Assembly (NCBI GenBank): GCA_029961685.1 | Contig: JARWKL010000009.1 | Coordinates: forward strand, 22,315,237 to 22,379,236 | From: Aristolochia californica | Lineage: Eukaryota > Streptophyta > Magnoliopsida > Piperales > Aristolochiaceae | Length of the DNA stretch: 64,000 bases | Reading direction: 5' to 3' | Part shown: in pieces, positions 1 through 11,632 of the stretch | How the letters are laid out: each line of letters starts with the position of its first letter | Position numbering within the stretch: the first letter of the stretch is position 1 | The notes under the pieces: model-generated | Told to the model about the DNA's origin: nothing | The model's input: the letters and a program-made list of their open reading frames with translations, nothing else | Databases searched by the model: none | Made by a program: the position numbers and the translations under genes

Positions 1-629
1 TAGAGTAACATTGGACTGGTCCTTTCCGATCATAAGGAGAGAACGAATCAGAATAATTTCTTGTAAATGCAAATCAGAATCACAATATAATATGCAAGAA
101 TAGTTGTATAAATACTGAATCCAAGGACTAGACAGAATCATAATGGTCTATTCGTATGGGTCCTATATCTGCTTAGTAGGTATATACACAATCTCCTTAA
201 ATTATCATATGAAGACATGGATAAGACCCATTTCTCTACTTACATGCGTCTTATATTTATCCATTTCTCATAATCGGAGGGCATCAGCTCCCACGTTTAC
301 TATCTCTTAATAGACGACTCCAAGAGGTACTCGGATTTGGAAAAATATGAAATTTGAAATTTATATACGTCCCTTGCAATTTGAAATCACGGAACAAATA
401 TAACATCATTTCATTTCATGTGATCAGAGAAGCAACAATCCAGTGCTTGGGACATAAAGCTCCACATGCAGCCCTTTTATTCCCTGCTTCACCTTCCTTC
501 ACCCGATCTAACTCATGCCATTGGAATAGTAAGACCTACAGGTATGGTCGTCATCAACACAGAAATGTTTTAGAGAACTCTTTCAAACAGATCGGACCCA
601 GTTTTTGCAGATTGAACAGAAAAAATTAA
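1..629. other. Intergenic, no gene recognised
   Basis: AT-rich sequence downstream of the lipid-transfer-protein gene, which is on the opposite strand and ends at 630. A 91-codon plus-strand ORF (354-629) has no recognisable domain and looks like chance. Part of this stretch could be the 3' untranslated region of the neighbouring gene. Confidence 0.5.
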
Positions 630-965
630 TTAAATCAGTTTCTTACTTCCACATTTGGAGCCAGAAGGTAAAGGGCGGTTGCACGAGTTGGCTACGAAGG
701 CGACCTTCTCCACGCTGATGAACTTCTCTATGTCCTTGTTTACGTGGCTGCATACGCAAGGGAGGTTGCAGCTTTGGATAACTTTGCAACATTCGGGCGA
801 TGGTGGCACCTTCGGTCCTGGGACTGTCACAAACTTGGCGCACGCCAGGGCTAGAGCTTTGAAATCTTCTGAGCAATCTTCGGCGTAGATGTGTTTCTCA
901 GACACCATGATTCCGACGACCGCAGCTGCCAGGAGGAGGAAATAGCGACTCTTCAAGGATGCCAT
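630..965 (-). CDS. DIR1-like secreted lipid-transfer protein (8-cysteine motif)
   Basis: An intact single-exon ORF of 111 residues. Residues 1 to about 27 form a signal peptide (short basic start, then a run of Leu/Ala/Val), followed by the mature start near AEDC. The mature part has the eight-cysteine pattern of the plant LTP / 2S albumin / amylase-inhibitor fold, spaced C-X10-C-X16-CC-X9-CVC-X22-C-X9-C. The CXC centre is hydrophobic (V), and the PPSPECC and KCGS stretches resemble DIR1-like members. Such proteins have four disulphides, bind lipids in a hydrophobic tunnel and act in the apoplast. A ninth cysteine lies between CC and CXC. I chose the Met at 965 because the in-frame Met at 1001 would put a lysine/arginine-rich stretch before the signal peptide. 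No intron or frame break is seen, so it is probably functional. The exact lipid and role are unknown. Confidence 0.85.
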   Translation of the reverse strand: MASLKSRYFLLLAAAVVGIMVSEKHIYAEDCSEDFKALALACAKFVTVPGPKVPPSPECCKVIQSCNLPCVCSHVNKDIEKFISVEKVAFVANSCNRPLPSGSKCGSKKLI

Positions 966-1123
966 TCTCCTTCTTCTCTTCTTCTCTTTGTTGGCAACCA
1001 ATGCAGTGACTGTGGTTTGTTCTTATTCAAGGGAAGAAGTTGGTGGCAATTCCTCGTTATTGTCAAGATTCTTGCTGTCTCGGAGCTAAACTTGGGAAGA
1101 AATGACGGTTACTAGTGAGAACC

Positions 1124-1212
1124 TGACATTTCTCAAGTTATATCTCAGCATGAGTTGGCTTCAAGACAGTCTCCTCGTGTGAAGATAGGACCCTCTGACA
1201 TTTCTCAAGTTA
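1124..1212 (+). repeat. Pair of 17-bp direct repeats
   Basis: TGACATTTCTCAAGTTA occurs at 1124-1140 and again at 1196-1212, 72 bases apart, in the presumed promoter of the LTP-like gene. It may be a small duplication or a repeated regulatory element. The first copy overlaps the candidate TATA box. The rest of 966-1640 shows nothing I recognise. Confidence 0.5.
1137..1146 (-). promoter_or_regulatory. Possible TATA box of the LTP-like gene
   Basis: On the minus strand this reads GAGATATAAC, about 170 bases upstream of the chosen start codon. It is the nearest TATA-like string in the upstream region. A TSS about 30 bases downstream would leave a 5' UTR of roughly 140 bases. Weak evidence. Confidence 0.2.
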
Positions 1213-1639
1213 AACTTGTTACATGGATCTTAGCTGGCTCTACCGTAAAGCCAAATCCGAATAACCTGATTCTTGACAAATGGACTTGAACTGAATTCAA
1301 ATCCGACTAATTGAAAAGAAATTTGAATAAGATCTGGTCATAAGAAATCTGGCCGAATTCCGACTCAAACTACTAGGATGATTTATATATGCATAAGAAA
1401 AAAATTATTTATTAAAAGTAGCCTGAATTTAATCTGAATCCAGTCCAACCCCATTGTTTGCAGGGTTGAGCATACTTACATTGTTGAAAAGAAGTTGTCA
1501 CCTTATGCGTGGACAGTAATCAAAAGATATAGCATTAACACAGAGTCATAGATCACGCCTTACGTGAAATATATACTTCTAAGTGGAGTCATTTCATAGG
1601 CAAACCCTCAATATAACTATGGTCTTATTGAATTTAGGA

Positions 1640-2100
1640 CCCAACACTTGAAACCTCGAGCAAGATAAGAGTGAGAGAAGAGAAGAAAATAGCAAAGAGA
1701 GATAGCTCAGGTAGAGAGGAGAGAAGAGAAAAGGAAGAAGAGAGACTTTAAGCTAGGAGAGTTTCTTCCACGAATTTGAGAAGAGAAGAGCTTAATTGAA
1801 GGCTTCAACTAAGACCCCCTATTTATACAATTTGTATTACATATTTAGGAAAACTCTTCAATGTATTAGGATCCCTAATTACATCAATCATGATTAGATA
1901 AATTACATCAATCAAAGAAAGATCAATCAATTATAATAATCAATGAAGATTGCCAAATCTTCCACCTCATATGATGAGGATTCCACCTCGTGTGATGACT
2001 CATCATGCCACCTAGTGTGGGCATGGTGGGGTTGGTCCCACCTTCTAATAGGTCTCATATATAGACACTTAAACTTATAGACCCTATTAGTGCCCTTTCT
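1640..2100 (-). repeat. Probable LTR fragment, minus strand
   Basis: Read on the minus strand this has a TATAAATAGGGG promoter-like core near 1820-1835, then about 150 bases rich in CTCTTCT, ending near GGGTCC at 1640. That resembles the U3-R-U5 layout of the copia LTRs elsewhere in the window. No adjoining primer-binding site or paired LTR was found, so the boundaries are uncertain. Confidence 0.35.
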
Positions 2101-2650
2101 AGAAAAATCAAGAAAAGCCTGTCCAAGTACAAATGCATTTCTTGGATTCATTACTGCTCCACTTTTCCAGGAAATGCATATCTACCTGGAAATCCTTACC
2201 TGGAAAATTGAAGGTAAGGATTTCCAACCACGAGATGCTAGAAAACTACTACCTAGAAAAATATCGAGCCGACCTTGGTCGACCTAATTTTTCTTGCAAC
2301 GATGTTGTCTTCCTATCATAGACACGCTCTTCTCCCGACGCTCTCTTCTTGGCTCTGGTTCCACCCTCGCCATTTTCTCTAGCACCAGCGTCGGCAATGG
2401 CATTCTCACCGGGAAACTTTCGCAAGCCTATCTCATGTGTCCTTGGAGAGGTGGTCTCTCCCCTCACACCTAACATCTCCTTTGAGACCATGGAGGACGG
2501 AGTTCGTTGTGTGGGTTTGAGTTCGATGAAGTTTTTCTCATTTTTTGGGACTTCAGATACCTCTAATGAGCCTTAGTGTCGAAGATGATCAGATCTGTAC
2601 TGTGAAGAATGCGACGGGGATTCTTAGATCTTGGAGGGGGAGAGAGGCAT
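2101..2650 (+). other. Non-coding, perhaps 3' internal end of the O element
   Basis: No retroelement domain can be read here. A purine run at 2633-2648 (GGAGGGGGAGAGAGGC) lies directly before the TGTTACAATG terminus of repeat O1 and looks like a polypurine tract. The stretch may therefore be the end of an LTR-element internal region. The short ORFs at 2249-2576 on both strands overlap each other and show no motif. Confidence 0.35.
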
Positions 2651-3115
2651 TGTTACAATGTGGGACCCACCATGGTTGCACGAGCTGGTGGGACCCACCA
2701 TGAGGATGTGGGATACCAAGAAGAGTCCTCACTCAGGCTGGCACGAGTTACAAGATAAAAAGCACATACTGGAATAAGTTAAAAGATTTGAAGATCAAGT
2801 GGGACCCACAAAGATACCACAAGTTGGTAACCTTATCAACATGAGCTGGAAGATCAGGTGGGACCCACGAAGATAAGACCATGAGCAAACCTCCTCTCTT
2901 TTGTCCACATGATTAAAGAAGAGTTAGCGTTCAAGAGATATTAGACCTCTAGTAGATTGTGTTATCTTTTCATGATAGGCTTATTTTAGATAGTTAGAGT
3001 TGGAATATAATTAGGAGACTTAAAGTTTAACTGTATAAGGACTCTATTACTTCCTCTACTATAAATAGAGGTGTTGTAACTCGGAATTAATCAATTTCTA
3101 AAATTCTTTCTTGAG
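2651..3115 (+). repeat. LTR-like repeat O, copy 1
   Basis: About 465 bp beginning TGTTACAATG with a polypurine-like run just before it. It contains several GTGGGACCCAC blocks and a TATAAATAGAGG promoter-like core near 3060. It is followed head-to-tail by a second, very similar copy. The GGGACCCAC and TATAAATAGAGG parts are shared with the LTRs of family C, so O is probably a related copia LTR. Confidence 0.6.
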
Positions 3116-3651
3116 TGTTACAATGTGGGACCCTCCATGGCTACACAAGCTGGTGGGACCCACCATGAGCTCGAGAGTGTCAACAAGAGTCCTCATACAA
3201 AGTGGCTCTAGCTAAGAGATAAGGAACATGTGCTGGAATTAAATATAAGATTTGAAGATCAAGTGGGACCCACAAAGATACCACAAGCTTGTATATTTAT
3301 CAACATGAGCTGGAAGATCATGTGGGACCCACAAAGATAAGATCATGAGGTGGTTTCTATCTTGTTTCACGTGATTAAAGAAGAGTTAGAGTTCAAGTTA
3401 TATTAGACCTCTAGTAGATTGTGTTATCTTTTCATGATAGGCTTATCTTAGAGAGTTAGAGTTGGAATGTAATTAGGAGACTTAAAGTTTAATCGTATAA
3501 GGACTCTATCACTTCCTCTACTATAAATAGAGGTCTTTTAACTCAAAATTAATCAAGTTCTAAAATTCATTCTTGAGTAAATCTCTCTCTTTGCTTGACA
3601 CACATTTTGGTTTCTCTTCTCCTCTTCTCTCTACCCGAGAGCCTTCTTCTC
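3116..3651 (+). repeat. LTR-like repeat O, copy 2 (3' part longer)
   Basis: Repeats copy 1 almost throughout and starts with the same TGTTACAATG. It runs on past the point where copy 1 stops, through a CT-rich tail, and is cut at 3652 by the 5' LTR of copia element A. Copy 1 therefore ends early, exactly where copy 2 begins. Confidence 0.6.
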
Positions 3652-4019
3652 TGTTGGAAGATGGGCTCAAGCCCAAAAGCTCAAAGCTAGAAGCTCACAC
3701 ATCAAATGAGTGGCAAAGTGGTTATTTATGGTGTGTTCCATAAGGATGGCATGAAGATGTAAATACATTGTCTTAGTATTTTTTTAATCTATTGAGTTGT
3801 AACCCTAAGGGCTTTGTAATACTATAAATAAAAGCATTAGCTAAGAGGTAAGGCATTCAAGCCTTCTCCTCTCTTTGAGAAAAAGTCCAGCCACCATCTC
3901 CTCACTCTCCTTCCCTTAATCCAAACTCTCTTCTCTAATGTCCTTCTCCTTTCTCTCTCTTCTCTCCTTCTTCTTCCATGTTAACCTAGAGTCATTCTCG
4001 TGGGGCCCTAACTTCTACA
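3652..4019 (+). repeat. 5' LTR of Ty1-copia element A
   Basis: 368 bp from TGTTGGAAGATG to ACTTCTACA, so TG...CA ends. An ACTATAAATAAAAG core at about 3820 would be the TATA box, followed by a CT-rich U5-like part. It is directly followed by a tRNA-Met primer-binding site. No matching 3' LTR was found. The five bases before it are TTCTC; with no 3' end, the duplication cannot be tested. Confidence 0.85.
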
Positions 4020-4031
4020 TGGTATCAGAAC
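4020..4031 (+). promoter_or_regulatory. Primer-binding site of element A
   Basis: TGGTATCAGAAC directly after the LTR. Plant copia elements prime on the 3' end of initiator tRNA-Met, whose complement is TGGTATCAGAGC; 11 of 12 bases agree. Confidence 0.85.
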
Positions 4032-4891
4032 TTGGAGGTTAGGATCCCTATTGAAGTAGTTATGTCATCCATTCCATAAGTTGTGTATCAAAGGAGTTCT
4101 ACCATGAAGAGATAGGTAAAATCTAGGTTTTTTTTCTTCATATTCTCCCTTTACAGTTTCATTTTTTTCCCTTTTTCTTGAATTCTTGATTCACGTCAAG
4201 GCAATATCATCTTCATAAACATTGTGAAGATCTATCTTGTATGACTAAAAGGATATTGTAGTCTTGATCATCTTGTAGCAAAATTGCATGATTGATCAAA
4301 GTTTTTTTTTTCTATTTGTTATTTGGATTCAGTAACCATTATGTAACGGGAATCAAACATTGTTGATATGGGATTCCATCATATGTTGATGTCAATTCTA
4401 TAATCTAATGTTACTCATGGGAGTGTGTTATGTTGTTGGATGATTGTTATATGTTTGATGAAATTCCAACACTCACTTATCCCTATTATTTTTGCGTTTG
4501 AACTTCAACAATTGAATCTTTTTTTTTTTTTATGTTGAAGTATTCCCATGAGTTGGAATATATTTTGCCAAGAAATTGCTCTCGGTTTTCCAAGAAAGGC
4601 CTTGTCTAAAGTTGCTCTCGATTTTTTGGTTGAGTTTGGATTAAGGATTAGAGTTTCATCTATTCTCTTCTCTCTATTTTTTTATAAATATAAATGAAGT
4701 TGAGTAGTGGCTGGTTCTTGTTATCACTTGACAAAAGCACCAATTTTCCCATGATTTGGTGGTTGTTCTTGTGAAAATAATCTCTACTTATTTTTGGTGG
4801 CTAATTTGGTGTACAGGTGCTTCAAATTATATTGTGTAATTTTTATTTGAGCCCCTTTGACAATTGACCTCACTAGTTGATTTGCATCAAC
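4032..4891 (+). other. Leader of element A
   Basis: About 860 bases of AT-rich, non-coding sequence between the primer-binding site and the first gag-like ATG. No ORF or structured RNA recognised. Confidence 0.6.
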
Positions 4892-5745
4892 ATGGAGAGT
4901 GGACTTATGAGTAATAAGAGTGACATACTCTAAATTACTACAATTCTACTAAGAGGTCTTTCCAATTACCTCAGTTGGTCACAATCGGTACGAAGAGTTC
5001 TCATTACTCGTGACCTTCTTAGTCATGTTATCAAAATCCCTCCCCTGGTTGATGAAGAAGATGAAGTCTACCGTAAATGGGTCAAACAAATGATAACATG
5101 GTTATCAGTTGGCTTATTAATAGTATGGAAGAGCGTGTTGCTAATAATGTGGTCCACTTGGAAACTTCCAAGGATATTTGGGACACATGTGCTAAGCTCT
5201 ATTCTAGTGCCGCGTCCTTGCAAAGAGTATATGATATTTTCCAAAGTATGCTGGCTACCAAACAAGGAGATAATATTCATGAGTTTCCGGCCCGATTTCG
5301 TGGCCTTCTCCATAAATGGAAAATTGCTCAACCTTACTCTATTGACATTGATGTTCAAGAAAAATAACGTGAGGTTTTGGTAGCGGCTATTTGCTTTACC
5401 AATATTAAGCCGTATCTAGAGGCTTCTAAGACTCAGCTTCTTAGTTCCTCTACTCTTCCCTCTTTTGATGACATCAGTGCTATGTTGTTACATATTCCTC
5501 ATCCATCTCCTCCTTCTCCGATTGATGCTCCATCTGCTATGTTCTCTGGTAATTGGGATACATCATCCCCATTTCGAGGACACTGTAGAAATACAAGAGG
5601 ATGTCACAATAGAGGTGGTCCGACCCATTCCTGCATTGAGTCTCAATTGTGCATTTAATGTGGTGGTTAAAACCACCTTGTGCATTCATGCTGGAAACTC
5701 CATGGCAAGCCTGATTGGGGACAACCAATCCAACTTCAGTTAATG
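4892..5745 (+). pseudogene. gag of copia element A, broken
   Basis: A UBN2/retrotran-gag type capsid sequence. NYLSWSQSVRRVL, typical of the N-terminal part of copia gag, is readable near 4968. The middle (5077-5367) is open, and the frame then shifts. The end encodes a CCHC zinc knuckle (C-X2-C-X4-H-X4-C, about 5650-5690) interrupted by two in-frame stop codons. It would package the element RNA in an intact copy. The many stops and shifts show it is dead. Confidence 0.75.
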
Positions 5746-6509
5746 TTGAAAAAAAGGAGAATAGGGCTGATTCTCATTCCGGGAATGTGACTATTTCTGC
5801 GGAAGACTATGCTGCAACTCAGAAGCTGAATTCCTTGTTGGATCAATCTTCAACTCCACCAGGCCCTACTACTGCCACTACTATTGCCTCAGGTATGCTT
5901 TCTTCTGCTTCAACCCCTTACTCTTGGATCATTGACTCTGGGGAATCCGAACACTTGTCAGGTAACAAACACATGCTTCATTCATTGTTTCCATGTCTTC
6001 CTCATAAATTTGTCACTATTGCTAATGGTTCCCAAACCAAGGTGCTTGTCAAAGGTTCCTCCTCTCTTATCGCTTCTATTCTTCTCCAAGATGTGTTATT
6101 TGTTCCTCAATTTTTGTTAAATTTTCTCTCTGGTAGTCAATTAACCAAACAATTGAATTATTCTATCACCTTCTCACCATCTTCGTAAATATTTCATAAT
6201 CTAACTACAAAACAGGTGATTGGTGGCGGCCATGAAAAAGGGGGTTTATTCTATTTTACTCTTCCACCAATAGTTGTTATTTCATCCACTACATCCGAGG
6301 CTCAACTGTGGCACAACCGGCTAGGTCATCCATCTACCTTGTCACTTCGTTCTTTAGTTCCATCTCTTAAATATTTGTCTAATTTCAATTGTGAGACATG
6401 TCAGTTAAGTAAGCATGTTAGGAGTACATATTCTCCTCGTCTTACAACTACTAGTACTGTTCCTTTTGCATTAATACATTCTGATGTATGGCCCTTTAAA
6501 GGTCTCTAA
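5746..6509 (+). pseudogene. Protease and GAG-pre-integrase of copia element A
   Basis: The frame at 5715-6188 contains WIIDSGESEHLS (about 5923), the aspartic protease active site; family members have DSGAS. After a stop near 6188, a new frame (6216-6509) has LWHNRLGHPS and CETCQLSK, the HHCC zinc-binding head of integrase, then HSDVW at the start of the integrase core. The domains are in copia order (gag-PR-INT-RT-RH). Stops between them show decay. Confidence 0.8.
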
Positions 6510-7430
6510 CATTTTTCTGGTTCAATATTTTGTTACTTTTGTGGACGATTTTACCCAAGTGACTTGGTTGTTTTTGTTTAAAGAATGATCATAATTTCTT
6601 TCTATTTTTAAAAACTTTCATGCAATGGATCTAACATAATTTGGAAAAAAATTCAAATCCTTAGATCCGATAATGCTAAGGAATATTTGTCTAATGAGTT
6701 AAATCGTTTTGTGAGGGTAATGGACTTCTTCATCAAACATCATGTGCCTATACCCCTCAATAAAAAGGTGTTGCTGAAAGAAAGAATCATTACCTCCTTG
6801 AAGTAGCTCGAGGCCCCCTCTACTCCGTGAAGGTACCCTACTTTTATTGGCCTCATGCTATTCTTACAACCTAATTTCTCATCAAAAGGTTATAGTCATC
6901 AGTACTTAGAAATCAAAGTCTGTATTATGTTTTGTTTCATGGTGTAGATCCAATTTTCTCTTCGTCTTAAAGTATTTGGATGCACATGTTTTGTTCATGA
7001 TACTTCACCACATAAAAGTAAATTTGATCCTCGGTCTCTGAGATGCATTTTTTGGGGTATTCTCGAACTCAAAAAAGATATATTTGTTATAATCCTACAC
7101 TTCGGAGGTTGATGGTATCTCAGGATGTGACTTTATTTGAAGACACTTCTTTCTACTCCTCACATGAGACTCCTCCATGGTTTACATTTCCTCCTACCAC
7201 TCCATGCCCGTTTGTGCCATTTAATGAAGATATTACTCAACCCCCTGAAACACTAGTCGTCCCCTCACTTGTGGAGTTGTCTGATCCACCTGAGGTAAGT
7301 CTTTCTCCTCCTCCTAAGTTTGGGCCTGAATTTGATACTCGGCCCATAGCCACCTTCTCATCACTTATCTTCAAAGTGTGTTCAATTTCTTACTTCTCTT
7401 TCGTCTATTTCAATACAACAATCCTATCAG
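6510..7430 (+). pseudogene. Integrase core and C-terminal region of copia element A
   Basis: In scattered frames one reads VTFVDDF (about 6540), a degraded TPQ-KGVAERKN block (about 6750-6785) and KVFGCTCFVHD (about 6965). The open frame 7043-7471 encodes LGYSRTQKRYICYNP, conserved near the end of copia integrases, followed by a proline-rich linker. At least three frameshifts and several stops. It would have joined element DNA to the host chromosome. Confidence 0.75.
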
Positions 7431-8548
7431 GAGGCCCTAAAGCATCCAGGATGGAAGATGGTTATGGATGAAGAAATGCATGCATTATATTAAAATAAAA
7501 CATGGACATTGGTATCACTCCCCAAAGGGAAAAGACCGGTTGGTTGCATATGGGTTTTTCAGTGAAACACAACCTAGATGGGTCAGTTGCTCGCCTTAAA
7601 GCATGCCTGGTTGCAAAATATTATACTCAGTGCTATGGGATAGATTATGAAGAGAGACGGTTGCAAAACTGAACTTGGTACATATCATCCTCTCTATTGC
7701 TGCTAACTCATCCTAGCCAGTATATTAGCTCGATGTAAAAATGCATTTTTAAATGATGATATATGGGAAGAAATTTATATGGTCCAACCAGCAGGATATG
7801 TGGTTGAGGGGGAGTTTGTATGCCGGTTAAAGAAATCTTTATATGGGCTTAAACAAACCCCTCAGCCCTAGTTTGATAAATTCAGTCAAGCGCTTCTACG
7901 ATTTGGCTTTCATAGGTGCTTGGTTGATCACTCAGTATATGTTAAAGATACAATCAAAGGGAAGATATTATTGGCTATGTATGTTGATGATATTATCTTG
8001 ACTAGGAATGATGTTCATAGTATACAAGAAATGAAGAACGTGATATGTAAAGAGTTCAAGACTAAAGATTTGGATAAGCACAAATATTTTTTAGGTATAG
8101 AAGTCCTTCAATCAAATCATGGAATAGTATTGTCAAAAATAAAATATGTATTAGATCTTCTTGAAGAAATAGGAATGAAGGGCTATAGACCAGTTGATAC
8201 ACCTGTGGATGCAAATGAAAAACTGTGTGCCACAACTGGAGAAGATATTGACACTGGCAAATTTCAAAGACTTATGGGAAAATTGATCTATCTCACTGTA
8301 ACCAGGTCAGATATATCATATGTTGTGAGTGTGGTAAGTCAATTCATGCACAAACCACAAATTACTCACTGGCAAGCGTTGGAGAGAATACTACGATACT
8401 TAAAAGGTGCTCCAAGAAGAGGATTGCTATATAAACATGATCACTTCAATATAGAAGGCTTCTCAGATGCAGATTGGGCTGGATCACCTGATGTTTGAAA
8501 ATCTACGTCAGGGTATTGTACCCTTGTTTGGAGGAACTTGGTCACATC
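7431..8548 (+). pseudogene. Reverse transcriptase of copia element A
   Basis: RT begins near 7430 (EALKHPGWK-like). It has [15 protein letters not shown] (about 7820) and the catalytic MYVDDIIL (about 7975) in the 192-codon open frame 7920-8498, which also holds FLGIEV and ILRYLKGAPRRGLLY. The catalytic YVDD is intact. A TGA ends the frame just after the RNase H start (SDADWAGSPD). At about 8548 the sequence switches to a different copia (B'), so the RNase H and 3' LTR of A are missing. Confidence 0.8.
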
Positions 8549-9286
8549 GAGTGATGCAAAACCAGTGAGTACTCCTTTGGCTTCACTTTAGGCTTTCTAA
8601 GGAGTAGTCACCTTCTACAGAGCAAGAGCAAGTGCCTTAAACTTCTACTATTGGTAGTCGCATGTATGCCATGGTGTACACTAGAATAGACATATCTCAT
8701 GTAGTGGGAGTTGTGGATTAATCTAGGTAAACAACATTTGGAAGCAGTGAAGTGGATTCTCAGGTATTTGATAGGCACTGTAGACTCAACCTTATGTTTT
8801 AGAAAGTTAGACTTGGGATTACAAGGTTATGTAGATACTGACATGGCAGGATACATTGATGGCAGGAAGAGTACCACTGGATATGTATACACATTGGGTG
8901 CTATAACAATTAGCTAGGTCTCTAAGTTGTAGAAGATGGTTGCTCTTTCCACTACTGAGACAGAATATGTCATTGTGGTCGAAGCCATCAAAGAGATGGT
9001 ATGGTTCCAGTCTTTTTGGGAAGAATTAGGTCTCAAGCATGCGAAGAATGTGTTGTATTGTGACAGTCAGAGTGTTATTCATTTAGCAAAGAACCTTGTT
9101 TATCATGCCAGAATAAAGCACATACAAGTGTGTTCCCACTTCATTAGATTGGCTCTTGAGGATGGAGTATTAGCACTTGATAAGACTCAAGGGAGTCAGA
9201 ATCCAGCTGATATGTTGACAAAGACCATAACAATTGAGAAACTAATGTCGTGTGCAACTTCAGTTGGACTTCTCTCTAAGGATTGA
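8549..9286 (+). pseudogene. RT end and RNase H of copia element B' (Tnt1-like)
   Basis: Starts inside RT with DAKPVSTPLAS and continues with WILRYLIGT, GYVDTDMAGYIDGRKSTTGY (RNase H) and, in an open frame 8936-9286, ALSTTETEYV, LYCDSQSVIHLA and ADMLTK. These belong to a copia lineage different from A. Two stops and a shift break it before 8711, and a stop lies at 8916. The protein would degrade the RNA strand during reverse transcription. The 3' LTR follows 58 bases downstream. Confidence 0.8.
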
Positions 9287-9344
9287 GAAGTTGTCGTCGT
9301 TGTAGAAGAGATATTAATGATGGATTAGTATCCTAGTGGGAGAT

Positions 9345-9753
9345 TGTTTAAGTTGTGGAGCCTAATTAACACCTTACACTCAGTTGCAGTTCATGATATA
9401 TTGACTACTCACTAAGGGTAGTTTGGGGATTTCACACTTGTAATCCGGTTGCCTAATTTTTCCTTTATATTTGGGTGCACCGTTGTTAAGGTTTTATTAT
9501 CACCGAGAAGAAGTTGGAGTTGCAGCCTGAGAGAGGTTAGAGAAAACACCTATAAGTGTGTGCGATCTCTCTTGGAAATTATTTCATCTTCATAGTTGAT
9601 CACTGTAGGAGCAGAAGATAGGATGTAGTCTCACTTTGATGCGAACCAGTATAAATCTTGTTTTCTTGTTCTCATGCTTGCATTTTCCTTTTTTTGCGAT
9701 TATTATTATTATTGCTCTCATTAGTTTGGAATTAGGGTGTTTAATTCCTAACA
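9345..9753 (+). repeat. 3' LTR of copia element B'
   Basis: 409 bp from TGTTTAAGTTGTGGAG to CCTAACA, preceded by the purine tract AGTGGGAGAT (9336-9344). It matches the 5' LTR of element B (14024-14510) over most of its length, including GGTAGTTTGGGGATTTCA and ATTATTATTGCTCTCATTAG. B' and B are therefore the same family, although the 3' half precedes the 5' half here. Confidence 0.85.
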
Positions 9754-11632
9754 TTGGACACACTCATATCCTCTATAGGTAGTGCGTTTATAGGCATTGC
9801 TCAAAAGTGTAGTAATAAACTCTTTCATCACGTTGTACCAACGTAGGGCACTGACTCTCAAATGGTAGGAGTAAAAAGGCCAAATACAAGGAGTAAAGGG
9901 TAATCACCAGAAGATAATATTGGTGCCACCATTTTCTTTCTTCTTCATCAAAATAACCAATGTTGACAATAGTTAGCAACCTAGGAGTCCTTCAATAATA
10001 ATGTCTTAGTCAAAGAGACATAATAGCAGTATTGGTAATGAGACAATGCCCAAATAACACGTACCAAATATGCAGTTATATAGCAGCGGATAACCAATAG
10101 GTAGTAAAATTCCTTGAGAGCAATAAGGACACATAAGATAGTCTATGACCAGTTCATCCTTGATTAGAGAAGCTATGAAATAAGTAACAAGCTGAGGATA
10201 ATCCAAGGTAATAATCGAGGGTAATAATCAAGTTGGAGTCAAGACGGTAGCTGATAGCAGATAGTAGCTTTGACAGTGAGTGAGGGAGTCAAGCTTAGTA
10301 ATAGACTACCAATAATAAGTTCAACCAAGTGTTGTTCGATAGTCAATAAATCAAAAAATCTCCAATGTGCTCATCTTTTATCCTTCTCCTTCTATTCTCC
10401 CCCTCAAGCTGAAAGATAATATCAATGATCCCAACTTGAAGTCAACAAATATTTTGCAAGCTCAAGTGCTAATTTACCTATGGTATGATCAAGTAAAAGA
10501 AGGCTAGTATCAACAATTTCACTAGCTCGAATATTGTAAATCATGTACGTCAAGCTGAGCCAAATATTTCAATATTTTCTTGCCATAATGTTTTAGGCAA
10601 AGATACCAAATCAAATTCTTTGTAATCTTTCAAAATACAAAAAATTCCCACAAAATTCGTGGCTGCTATTTTTTTCTAAATAAGGTAGTTTCCTCCTTCA
10701 ATTGGTGCCAAATTATCAATTAAAGAAGACACCTTTCCTTACCTTTTTTTCTTGAAATCTTTAGGCAAGGCAATCTTTGACAAATAAATCAAGGAAAAAT
10801 TCTTAAAATAAGATGATCTTCTCAAAAAAATTTCCAGATATTGTTAGTTAAAAAAATAAATTTTACAAGGGTAGATCATGAGATACTTTCATGGTATTTT
10901 TGATCAATAACAGCAACTCAAAAAGTTAAGAAAAAAATTAGGCTTAAATCTGGATCTTCACATGCAACAGTATACTAGCATGACTTTTGATTCTTCCAAT
11001 GAGAATATCTCCTTAAATATAGATCAGATTGACATGATATTTTATCCTTATGAAACTAGACTTAAATAAATTTCAATAAAGTATAAATTTACTTAATAAA
11101 ATATACTTATATTCAGATAAATAATCTGATAGATTTTGGACTCTGTATTTTGGTAGAACTAAGTACTCTTTCTTCTTTGGCCAGCATTACCATTGACTCT
11201 TCCGAGATTGACATCTCCATCTAAAAAACTCAGAATGAGAATTTGTTGAATATGTAATAAAATTTACTTACAAATATTTCTTTTGATATATAATTATCCA
11301 TATAAAGTCTCCTTCTTGATGGCATAAAACATCTCGAAAGTTGAAGCTTTCAACTGCAGCACGAAACTTTTCTATTGCTTTACCTTTTCTACTTTAGATG
11401 TCAATTTCTCTTTCTAAAAATATATGATTTCAAAGATTCTTTTTGAGTTGGAAACTAGACCTCAAATATCTTTCCAACGGTATATATGTTGATATATAAA
11501 AAATAATGCAAGAGAGTACATCTAATCAAATATTGAAATTGAGAAACTCCTCTTTTTTTAATTTTTCTTTTCCTTGTTCTTCTCTGTCTTCTTTTCCTTT
11601 TTTATCTTAGATCATTACCCGCTCATATACCA
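9754..11632 (-). mobile_element. Internal region of non-autonomous copia C6 (divergent)
   Basis: Reverse-strand counterpart of the C1/C2 internal region. Matching landmarks are the block at 9760-9860 (GGCATTGCTC, CTCTCAA), the AATAATGTC...AAAGAGACATAATAGCA block at 9995-10030, the purine-tract-like CTCCCCCTCAAGCTG at 10398-10412 and the long AT-rich leader. On the minus strand the region starts with a primer-binding-like TGGTATATGAGCGGG (11618-11632). No gag or pol is encoded. It is cut at 9754 by the LTR of B'. It is clearly older than C1 and C2. Confidence 0.65.

Noticed and set aside
2349..2576. 75-codon plus ORF starting MALVPPSPFSLAPASAM
   Set aside because: Looks a little like a transit peptide but has no continuation, no splice structure and overlaps an opposite ORF in a presumed LTR-element end.
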